This document shows positions 1 to 6,182 of a stretch of 15,592 nucleotides of DNA, piece after piece. The notes beneath the pieces are model-generated. The model made no database searches, was not told the origin of the DNA, and saw nothing but the letters and a program-made list of their open reading frames with translations. Origin of the DNA: Cyclobacteriaceae bacterium. Its GTDB lineage: Bacteria > Bacteroidota > Bacteroidia > Cytophagales > Cyclobacteriaceae. Location: positions 1-15,592 of the forward strand of contig JALOMY010000119.1 in assembly GCA_025455225.1 (NCBI GenBank), in the 5' to 3' direction. Position numbers and translations under genes: made by a program. Numbering within the stretch: the first letter of the stretch is position 1; every line of letters starts with the position of its first letter.

Positions 1-26
1 ATCTTGGGTATCCTCTCAATATTCAT
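1..26 (-). CDS. Possible 5' end of a divergent gene cut by the left edge
   Basis: On the minus strand an ATG at 26-24 opens a frame reading MNIERIPK and running off the window edge. A purine-rich CGGAGATT stretch lies directly before it. Only eight codons are visible, so no function can be given. The plus strand also has a frame open from base 3 to its stop at 124-126, which could equally be the tail of an upstream gene. Either is uncertain. Bases 27-169 otherwise hold no recognisable gene. Confidence 0.2.
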
Positions 27-169
27 AATCTCCGAAAATTGAAGTTTAAAGTTACACAGAAGAAGACAATTTGGTTAATGTCAATCTTTTGGCGACAAAC
101 TTTCAAAATATCGGTTAATCTTACGTGAGGTTTGATAAAAGCAGCCGAATTGTCAATTTTGATTGGCGT

Positions 170-1387
170 ATGAAGCGGTTATTACTTTTGGGAATGGTTT
201 TGATTGGGTTTATGGCACCCGCACAGAAACTTCTGGTTACCGGGTCTGTTGTTGATAAAGAAACCCGCGAGCCTCTTCCATTTGCAACGGTAAGCGTAAA
301 AGGAAAATCCATCGGAACAATTACCAACCTGGAAGGTTCTTTTGACTTCTATATTCCTGACGATTACCGCAACGAAATTCTGGTAATCAGTATGTTGGGA
401 TACAACAACTTCGAATCACCCTTATGGTCTTTGCTTGCAGAGCAAACCATAACGATTGAAATGAACAAGTCAACCACCGTGTTGGATGAGGTTGTTGTCT
501 CAGAACAATATTCAGGTGGTGATATACTTCGTATTGCCCTAAGCCGGATTGAAAGCAATTACCCGATGAAGCCGTTTATGCTGGAGGGTTTCTACCGCGA
601 TATCCGTAAAGTAGCAGGCACCTATGTCTCGCTGCTGGAGGCTGCAGTTAAAATTTACGACCAGGATTATTCGGCCCCTCGTAATAAGATGAGATTGCGC
701 GAACGGGTTAAACTGATTGAAGTTCGTAAGAGCCTGGGTTACGACAGCAAGTTTGCTTATTACTTTGACCAGGTGAATTTCCTCGAAGATTTACTTCTCC
801 ATAATGATGTACGGTACCGGCAGATCGATAGCCGCGAAGAGACTCTTGAGCGAGTTGTGAGGTTGCCGGATTCGTATTTTAATGGTGACGAAATCTATGT
901 GCTGGAATACGATCGCGATTATAAACTGAGACTATACATAGACAAGACCAACTTCGCGATTATTCACCTCGAGTATGAAATTGGTGAAGGTCTTAACATC
1001 ATTGAAAAGAAACGTAACCTGATGAGCCGGTTCAGCGGTCTCAAAAAATCCATTGACTTCAGAACGGTAGAAGGCAAACTTTATCCCAGTTACATCACCA
1101 TTAACAGCCGGGTAACCTGGTACGATGTCGATACAAATGAGTTTAAGTTTGAAACCGAACTTATTCAGCAACTTCTGGTAAACGATGTCAAACCCAATAC
1201 CACTGATCGGATTAATTCCACGGAAAAAATGCGAAGCTATAGCTTGCAGTACCAGGACCGCCCTTATAATAAGGAGTTCTGGAATAATTACAACGTAATT
1301 AAAGACACGCCACTCGATCGAAAAATCCTGAATGACCTGGAGAAAGGCGGGCCTCTTCAAAAACAGTTTGAAGGAGCAAGCTTTTAA
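170..1387 (+). CDS. Secreted protein with carboxypeptidase-D regulatory-like domain
   Basis: The product has 405 residues from the ATG at 170. A GTG at 125 is in frame, but the ATG is preferred because it starts a clean signal peptide (MKRLLLLGMVLIGFMAPA, cut before QK). Residues about 20-112 form a CarboxypepD_reg-like beta-sandwich (Pfam CarboxypepD_reg-like family): GSVVDKETREPLPFATVSV, then a GT..N.EG.F turn and an ISMLGY strand, ending in LDEVVV. In Bacteroidota this domain heads many envelope proteins, including TonB-dependent receptors. Here no plug or beta-barrel follows. The remaining ~290 residues (starting near ALSRIESNYPMKPFMLEGFYRD) are rich in charged and aromatic residues and resemble uncharacterised C-terminal regions seen in other single-domain members. 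Location is inferred to be periplasmic or on the outer membrane. The substrate is unknown. It converges on the aminotransferase gene with a 32-base gap and no obvious terminator. Confidence 0.85.
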   Translation: MKRLLLLGMVLIGFMAPAQKLLVTGSVVDKETREPLPFATVSVKGKSIGTITNLEGSFDFYIPDDYRNEILVISMLGYNNFESPLWSLLAEQTITIEMNKSTTVLDEVVVSEQYSGGDILRIALSRIESNYPMKPFMLEGFYRDIRKVAGTYVSLLEAAVKIYDQDYSAPRNKMRLRERVKLIEVRKSLGYDSKFAYYFDQVNFLEDLLLHNDVRYRQIDSREETLERVVRLPDSYFNGDEIYVLEYDRDYKLRLYIDKTNFAIIHLEYEIGEGLNIIEKKRNLMSRFSGLKKSIDFRTVEGKLYPSYITINSRVTWYDVDTNEFKFETELIQQLLVNDVKPNTTDRINSTEKMRSYSLQYQDRPYNKEFWNNYNVIKDTPLDRKILNDLEKGGPLQKQFEGASF

Positions 1388-1419
1388 TTTTCAATTACCG
1401 GATATTTTAACAGGCCGAC

Positions 1420-2616
1420 TTAATTCAGCCGGGATAAAACCTGTTTCATTCTGCTGAGCGCTTCGCGTAGGTCCGCTTCTGAGGCGGCATACGATAATCG
1501 GATGCAGTTCGGATCACCGAAAGCACCGCCCGGCACTAACGAAACCATGGCTTCTTCGAGCATGAACATACAAAAATCATCTTCGTTCTGAATGGTTCGC
1601 TTTCCATCCGTCTTTCCGAAATACGAACTCACATCCGGAAAAAAATAAAAAGCCCCTTGCGGATAATTGGATTTAATTCCCGGTATCTCTTTCAGGAGAT
1701 TGTAAACGATCTCGCGTCTGTTTTTGTATTCCTCAACCATCTTAAGGGTTGGAGCAAGATCGCTTGTGATGGCAGCCAGGGCTGCCCGTTGTGCAATAGA
1801 ACAGTTGGCAGATGTTAGCTGACCCTGCATTTTAACGCAGGCATCGGCAATCCATTTCGGTGCAGCTATATATCCGATTCGCCAGCCGGTCATGGCAAAT
1901 CCCTTGGCAAAGCCGTTTACGGTTATTGTACGCTCAAACATGCCGGGTAAAGATGCAATGCTGATGAAATCACCGGTGAAATTGATGTGTTCGTAAATCT
2001 CATCGGCAATCACCAGTATGTTTTCATGCTTTTGCACTACGTTGGCTATTGCCTGAAGTTCATACTTCGAAAAAACTGAACCTGTAGGATTGCAGGGAGA
2101 AGAGAATATAATAATCCTTGTTTTTGGTGTAATAGCTGCTTCAACCTGTGATGCAGTTACCTTAAAATCATTTTCAATACTTCCATTTACCAATACAGGC
2201 TTTGCTTCAGAAAGTTTAACCAGGGCATCGTAACTTACCCAATACGGGGAAAAAATTATGACTTCATCACCCGGGTTAAGCAACGCCAGCATGGCATTGG
2301 CTATAGATTGCTTGGCGCCATTTGATACTACAATGTTTTCGGCTTTATAGGGTACGTGATTATGCTTACGGTATTTCTCAGCAAGTGCCTCACGGAAGTC
2401 GGCATAACCGGCAACAGGAGGGTACGCAAAATAATTTCCGGAATCAATCGCTTGCTTGGCAGCTTCGCAGATATGAGCAGGTGTTTTGAAATCGGGTTCA
2501 CCCAGGCTCAGGTTGATTACATCGAATCCCCGGTTTTTAAATTCACGGGCCTTGGCGGCCATAGCTAAGGTTGCTGATTCTTCAAACGAATTAAGACGTG
2601 CAGATACTTGGTTCAT
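1420..2616 (-). CDS. PLP-dependent class I aminotransferase (aspartate aminotransferase type)
   Basis: The product has 398 residues, a normal length for the cytosolic class I/II fold-type I aminotransferases, subgroup I-gamma (Thermus/Bacillus AspAT type). Visible active-site features are SLGEPDF near residue 37, the cofactor-binding Asn in SSPCNPTGS (N176), the pyridine-binding Asp and Tyr in IADEIYEH (D205, Y208), the Schiff-base lysine in NGFAKGFAMTGWRIGY (K238) with R246, and the carboxylate-binding Arg in CIRLSYA (R373). It moves an amino group between aspartate or glutamate and a 2-oxo acid. Some members of this subgroup also use prephenate or aromatic acids, which sequence alone does not decide. 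It lies 53 bases downstream of recR on the same strand and may share a transcript. A near-consensus TAATTTTC box lies at 2645-2638, so a private promoter is possible. Confidence 0.93.
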   Translation of the reverse strand: MNQVSARLNSFEESATLAMAAKAREFKNRGFDVINLSLGEPDFKTPAHICEAAKQAIDSGNYFAYPPVAGYADFREALAEKYRKHNHVPYKAENIVVSNGAKQSIANAMLALLNPGDEVIIFSPYWVSYDALVKLSEAKPVLVNGSIENDFKVTASQVEAAITPKTRIIIFSSPCNPTGSVFSKYELQAIANVVQKHENILVIADEIYEHINFTGDFISIASLPGMFERTITVNGFAKGFAMTGWRIGYIAAPKWIADACVKMQGQLTSANCSIAQRAALAAITSDLAPTLKMVEEYKNRREIVYNLLKEIPGIKSNYPQGAFYFFPDVSSYFGKTDGKRTIQNEDDFCMFMLEEAMVSLVPGGAFGDPNCIRLSYAASEADLREALSRMKQVLSRLN

Positions 2617-2669
2617 GATTATAGATAAAAAGAAGCCGAAAATTAAGAATTAAATGAATTCGCCATCGA

Positions 2670-3278
2670 TTAATTAAAAAGGGTACGCCCCAGAATGCTG
2701 CGTCCAAGGGTGATTTCATCTGCATATTCAAGATCACCCCCAACAGGTATACCGCGGGCAATAACACTTACTTTTACCGGGGTGTCTTTTACCCGCCTGT
2801 GAATATAAAAGGAGGTTGTATCTCCTTCCATGGTCGGGCTCAGGGCAAGAATAAGCTCCTTGATTTCAGATGATTGATCATTTAGCCGGGTAAACAAAGC
2901 TTCTATTTTAAGATCGGCCGGGCCAATGCCGTTAACCGGTGAGATAACACCTCCGAGAACATGATACAGGCCGCGGAATTGAGCTGTGTTTTCTATGGCC
3001 ATTACATCGTTAGCACTTTCAACAACACAAATAATGGACCGGTCGCGTTTCGGATTGCTGCAAATGGTGCAAACCTCCGTATCGGAAATATTATGGCAAT
3101 GCTCACAAAAACGAATTCCCGAACGAAGTTTGTTGAGTGCTTCGGTAAGGGTAAATGTACTTTCTTCATTTTCGCGTACCAGGTGAAGCACCAGGCGCAG
3201 GGCTGTCTTTTTTCCGATGCCAGGTAATCTGGAAATCTGGTTTACGGCTTCTTCAATAAGTTTTGACGGATAATCCAT
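2670..3278 (-). CDS. recR: Recombination mediator protein RecR
   Basis: The product has 202 residues, the usual RecR length. The order of domains is canonical. A helix-hairpin-helix lies at residues 10-35 (ISRLPGIGKKTALRLVLHL). A four-cysteine zinc site follows (C58, C61, C70, C73 in CEHCHNISDTEVCTIC). A Toprim domain then runs from about residue 80, with acidic residues in VVESANDVMAIE and in SPTMEGDTT (E151, D153), and a RGIPVGGDLEYADEITL C-terminal motif. RecR works with RecO (and RecF) to load RecA on SSB-coated single-stranded DNA during gap repair. The ATG at 3278 is the natural start. The upstream 138 bases contain a 12-bp perfect palindrome (listed separately). Confidence 0.97.
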   Translation of the reverse strand: MDYPSKLIEEAVNQISRLPGIGKKTALRLVLHLVRENEESTFTLTEALNKLRSGIRFCEHCHNISDTEVCTICSNPKRDRSIICVVESANDVMAIENTAQFRGLYHVLGGVISPVNGIGPADLKIEALFTRLNDQSSEIKELILALSPTMEGDTTSFYIHRRVKDTPVKVSVIARGIPVGGDLEYADEITLGRSILGRTLFN

Positions 3279-3372
3279 TCCTTCACAATTTACATTCTCC
3301 GAAAATCTCCATAAATCTTATCAGGATGCCATTTATTAATAGCCCTTGTTTGGTTCGCTTATTTCCGGGTTA

Positions 3373-3384
3373 TTGAACGTTCAA
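3373..3384. promoter_or_regulatory. 12-bp perfect palindrome upstream of recR
   Basis: TTGAACGTTCAA is a perfect palindrome in the gap between the clpS stop and the recR start, about 95 bases upstream of recR. The core GAACGTTC resembles half-sites of SOS-type operators but lacks the usual spacer. A regulatory role is inference only. Confidence 0.3.
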
Positions 3385-3416
3385 GATCAATTAATTCAAA
3401 CCTACTATTTTGGATA

Positions 3417-3710
3417 TCACAGTATCCGGGCATCAATTCCTTTTTCACAAATGGCATCGCGCATGGGTTTAAGAAAATCAAATGTGCCGGTCTTGACAAC
3501 ACATTTGCCCTTATAATGAATTATCCAGGTACACTGTTCGGCCTGTTCTATTGAATGTTTACATATTTTGATTAACGTATCAATAACATGTTCGAACGTA
3601 TTGAAATCGTCATTGAATACAACCAGGTCTTGTACATCGGTGGTTTCAATGGCCTCCAATAAATCGGTTAGGGTCTCTTCCTGCACAGCGAATTGAATCA
3701 TGTTCAACAT
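3417..3710 (-). CDS. clpS: ClpS, adaptor of the ClpAP/ClpCP protease
   Basis: The product is 97 residues from the ATG at 3710, or 94 from the ATG at 3701. A TTG further out at 3722 is less likely. The ClpS core is plain: DLVVFNDDFNTFEHVIDTL, then CKHSIEQAEQCTWIIHYKGK and a C-terminal MRDAICEKGIDARIL. The NDD.NTF loop and the Met/His-rich pocket helix are the parts of the family that bind N-degron residues and dock on the Clp N-domain. ClpS brings proteins with destabilising N-terminal residues to the Clp unfoldase. The likely partner here is ClpC, whose gene begins at 14327. It is divergent from the symporter gene, and a TAnnTTTG box sits nine bases before the 3710 ATG. Confidence 0.95.
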   Translation of the reverse strand: MLNMIQFAVQEETLTDLLEAIETTDVQDLVVFNDDFNTFEHVIDTLIKICKHSIEQAEQCTWIIHYKGKCVVKTGTFDFLKPMRDAICEKGIDARIL

Positions 3711-3719
3711 AAGCAACTG

Positions 3720-3727
3720 CAAAATTA
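3720..3727 (-). promoter_or_regulatory. Bacteroidota -7 box before clpS
   Basis: TAATTTTG on the minus strand fits the TAnnTTTG -7 consensus of the Bacteroidota primary sigma factor. It ends nine bases before the ATG at 3710. I see no TTG at the usual 19-21 base spacing upstream. If used, the leader would be only a few bases long. Confidence 0.35.
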
Positions 3728-3797
3728 AGAAAATTGGATGTCCCGATGGATTTGGATTTCAAGGTATTTCAGCATTTTTTGCGGGAAACATTCCTGG

Positions 3798-5279
3798 ATG
3801 ACGCCCTTTCTAGTACTTGGTATTATTTCGATTTATTTCCTGGCCCTGATTACGATTTCGTATTTCACGTCCAGGGGGGCGGATACCCATACCTTTTTCA
3901 CCGCTAACCGGCAATCGCCCTGGTACCTGGTAGCATTTGGAATGATCGGAGCTTCCTTGTCGGGTGTTACGTTTATTTCAGTTCCGGGTAATGTAGGTAA
4001 AATCGGATTTGGATACTTCCAGGTAGTTTTAGGTTACTTACTTGGTTATTGGGTAATCATCGGAATTCTTATGCCGTTGTATTACAGGCTCAACGTCATT
4101 TCAATATATGCGTATCTCGAACAACGATTTGATTTCTGGTCTCATAAGACAGGAGCATTCTTTTTCCTGATATCGCGTACAGTAGGTTCTTCCTTGCGAT
4201 TATACCTGGCTGCAACGGTACTTCAGCTTTTTCTGTTTGATGCCTGGAATATCCCGTTTTATGTAACAGTTGCCACCACCATTATTCTGATCTGGGTGTA
4301 CACCAATAAGGGAGGAATAAAAACAATCGTGTGGACCGACACCTTTCAGACGTTCTTTCTTATAACTGCCGTTATTGTTGCCGTATGGCAAATTGCCAGT
4401 CGGTTGGGATTATCATTTCCAGAAATGGTTTCTGTGATTGAGCAAAGCAACATGTCGAGGATATTTTATTTTGACGACATTAATTCTCCGCTTTATTTCT
4501 GGAAACAATTTTTGGGAGGTGCCTTTATTGCCATAACGATGACGGGCATGGACCAGGAAATCATGCAGAAGAATTTAACCTGCCGAACCTTGGGCGATGC
4601 ACAGAAGAACATGTTCTGGTTTAGTCTTACCCTGGTATTTGTAAACTTGTTGTTTCTTGCCTTAGGAGCACTGTTGTATATCTATTCAGAAAGGCATGGA
4701 ATTACCATTCCGGAAGTAAGCGATGAACTGTTTCCTTCCCTGGCATTGAACGAGTTTAGTTTACTGGTAGGTATCTTTTTTATTCTGGGAATAACAGCCT
4801 CTTCCTATGCCAGTGCAGATTCTGCTTTGGCCGGACTTACCACATCATTTTGCCTGGATTTTCTTGATTTCAAAAATAAGACGGAAATATCCCGTAGGCG
4901 TCAAAAGCTTGTTGTTCATATTGGTTTTTCATTATTGTTTTTAATCATCATCCTGGTCTTCAAGGAAATCAACGACCGTTCCGTGATCGATGCTGTGTTA
5001 GGTGTAGCTGGTTATACATACGGCCCTCTGTTGGGATTATTTTCTTTTGGTTTGTTTACCAACCGTAACGTGCGCGATAAACTCGTTCCTCTAATCTGTA
5101 TTGTCGCCCCCGCGTTAACGTATTTAATCAGTGCAAATTCCAAAGCCTGGTTTAACGGATATGTTTTCAGTTTTGAAATTCTGATTGTAAATGGCTTGAT
5201 AACTTTCATGGGTTTGTGGTTGATATCTACTTATGAGCCTCACGAAAAAAGGAAAGGCCACCCCGAATCAACGAGATGA
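3798..5279 (+). CDS. Sodium:solute symporter (SSS family)
   Basis: The product has 493 residues from the ATG at 3798. An in-frame ATG at 3738 would add 20 residues (MSRWIWISRYFSIFCGKHSW) and push the gene into the clpS promoter region. The inner start is preferred because it places the first membrane helix at the N-terminus, as in relatives. About 13 hydrophobic helices are visible. Family marks are the TM1-loop-TM2 stretch with DTHTFFTANRQSPWYLVAFG, then GASLSGVTFISVPG, the GMDQEIMQKNL segment, and the TASSYASADSALAGLTTSF region that forms part of the sodium site in SSS transporters. It carries a solute into the cytoplasm by sodium co-transport. The solute cannot be told from sequence. The gene is divergent from clpS and converges on the small secreted protein gene. 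Confidence 0.92.
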   Translation: MTPFLVLGIISIYFLALITISYFTSRGADTHTFFTANRQSPWYLVAFGMIGASLSGVTFISVPGNVGKIGFGYFQVVLGYLLGYWVIIGILMPLYYRLNVISIYAYLEQRFDFWSHKTGAFFFLISRTVGSSLRLYLAATVLQLFLFDAWNIPFYVTVATTIILIWVYTNKGGIKTIVWTDTFQTFFLITAVIVAVWQIASRLGLSFPEMVSVIEQSNMSRIFYFDDINSPLYFWKQFLGGAFIAITMTGMDQEIMQKNLTCRTLGDAQKNMFWFSLTLVFVNLLFLALGALLYIYSERHGITIPEVSDELFPSLALNEFSLLVGIFFILGITASSYASADSALAGLTTSFCLDFLDFKNKTEISRRRQKLVVHIGFSLLFLIIILVFKEINDRSVIDAVLGVAGYTYGPLLGLFSFGLFTNRNVRDKLVPLICIVAPALTYLISANSKAWFNGYVFSFEILIVNGLITFMGLWLISTYEPHEKRKGHPESTR

Positions 5280-5294
5280 CCTCTTCCCAATTAA

Positions 5295-5316
5295 ACCAAC
5301 CCCACGTTGGTATTTT
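5295..5316 (+). terminator. Weak hairpin after the symporter gene
   Basis: ACCAAC and GTTGGT pair as a 6-bp stem around a 5-base loop (CCCAC), followed by ATTTT. It sits 16 bases past the symporter stop in the convergent gap. The stem is short and the T-run weak. Confidence 0.35.
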
Positions 5317-5343
5317 CAAGCCAGAACTAATAGACTGCCAACA

Positions 5344-5643
5344 TTATATTTTACAGTAGTAATGCGTTTGACTGGCATCACCTTTTTTAATTCGTATTGT
5401 ATAGGTTCCAATGGATGCAGATGCGAAATCGATAACAACTCTCCGTTTACGCACCGGTTGTTTAATCAAACAGGATCCATCGCTGTATTCAATTTCCAAT
5501 TGAGCACCCACCAGCGCTCGTTCAACTTTTATAGTTAACTGCTGAGATTCATGACTTGACGTTGCCGGCTTCGTATCATGGTAAGCTTCGGCAGACCAAG
5601 CCATCAGCATCATGCTGATTGCAATCAGGCTTTTGGTAGACAT
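5344..5643 (-). CDS. Small secreted protein with a lone beta-rich domain
   Basis: I do not recognise this gene with confidence. From the ATG at 5643 it encodes 99 residues. Longer in-frame starts exist at 5667 and 5724, but only the 5643 start gives a clean signal peptide (MSTKSLIAISMMLMAWSAEA). The mature part, about 79 residues, has alternating strands: QLTIKVERALVGAQLEIEY, a positively charged KQPVRKRR turn, then VVIDFASASIGTYTIRIK and a last strand ending YYCKI. The 'IDF.SASIGTYTIRI' segment resembles the Bacteroidota DUF3244 family and the C-terminal sorting domain of type IX secretion cargo ('.v..L..G.Y...'). Here it stands alone with no cargo. Two cysteines (SDGSC and YYCKI) could form a disulfide. 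It lies 147 bases downstream of the repair gene on the same strand. Confidence 0.6.
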   Translation of the reverse strand: MSTKSLIAISMMLMAWSAEAYHDTKPATSSHESQQLTIKVERALVGAQLEIEYSDGSCLIKQPVRKRRVVIDFASASIGTYTIRIKKGDASQTHYYCKI

Positions 5644-5740
5644 CAGGTTGAATCTGCGATTGAACATATGATGACTGTTTATGCCAACCGCATGCCGGTA
5701 AGGGGAAAGCCTTTTTTGGCTCAAATTTTAAGGAATCGAA

Positions 5741-5778
5741 AGGAATAATTTCCTGATTTGGGAAAAACGGGTTCCCAA
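5741..5778. repeat. Two adjacent inverted repeats
   Basis: AGGAA-taat-TTCCT (5741-5754) is followed after three bases by TTGGGAA-7 nt-TTCCCAA (5758-5778). Both lie between the stop of the alkyltransferase-like gene and the small secreted protein gene. There is no T-run, so a simple Rho-independent terminator is not supported. They could form mRNA hairpins or bind a protein. Confidence 0.35.
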
Positions 5779-5790
5779 TACGCGTCTCGA

Positions 5791-6132
5791 TCAGAGTAAT
5801 TCCTGCGTTGGGTCCCAGAAATGCTGATTGAACTTAACCACTTTATCATTTTTAACTTCAATGCCCTCCTTTTCAAGTAATTGTTGCATTTGGGTAGGTG
5901 TGCTGAAGTGAATTTTTCCTGTAAGCATGCCGATGCGGTTAACTACTCGATGGGCCGGAACACCGGTTGGGGCACCATGCATTGCCCAACCCACCATACG
6001 TGCACTTAACCCTGAGCCCAGGTATTGGGCGATTGCTCCATAACTCGTTACACGGCCTCTCGGAATAAGCTTAACAACAGAATATACATCGGTGTAAAAA
6101 TCTGATTCCTTGCCCTTTTTCTTACTCGCCAT
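5791..6132 (-). CDS. Alkyltransferase-like (ATL) MGMT-family DNA-binding protein
   Basis: The product has 113 residues from the ATG at 6132. An in-frame start at 6183 would overlap the divergent gene and is rejected. It matches the DNA-binding C-terminal half of O6-alkylguanine-DNA alkyltransferases: FYTDVYSVVKLIPRGRVTSYGAIA (winged helix, with Y31 as the phosphate-rotating Tyr), SARMVGWAMHG (R45 as the arginine finger), and VPAHRVVNRIGMLTGK. Active enzymes have PCHRV. Here the acceptor cysteine is replaced by alanine (A60), so it cannot take up an alkyl group. Known ATL proteins bind O6-alkylguanine and hand the lesion to nucleotide excision repair. That role is inferred from the family. The length is typical of ATLs, which lack the N-terminal alkyltransferase domain. 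Confidence 0.9.
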   Translation of the reverse strand: MASKKKGKESDFYTDVYSVVKLIPRGRVTSYGAIAQYLGSGLSARMVGWAMHGAPTGVPAHRVVNRIGMLTGKIHFSTPTQMQQLLEKEGIEVKNDKVVKFNQHFWDPTQELL

Positions 6133-6153
6133 GCGTAAAGTATTCGATCTTGT

Positions 6154-6161
6154 TAAATTTG
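6154..6161 (+). promoter_or_regulatory. Bacteroidota -7 box before the Ig-module protein gene
   Basis: TAAATTTG fits TAnnTTTG exactly. It lies in the 50-base gap between two divergent genes, 12 bases before an ATG at 6174 and 21 before the ATG at 6183. No good TTG -33 element is visible. Its position favours the 6183 start, since the 6174 start would leave a leader of only about 8 bases. Confidence 0.4.
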
Positions 6162-6182
6162 CAGCCCAATTTAATGGATTCA

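Noticed and set aside
29..39. The 11-mer TCTCCGAAAAT at 29-39 occurs again at 3296-3306, both before possible minus-strand starts.
   Set aside because: Too short and only two copies. Its distance to the start codons differs (about 3 and 18 bases), so a common regulatory role is not supported.
2961..3227. Overlapping plus-strand frames of 66-88 codons antisense to recR.
   Set aside because: recR has every conserved motif on the minus strand. The antisense frames have no family features.
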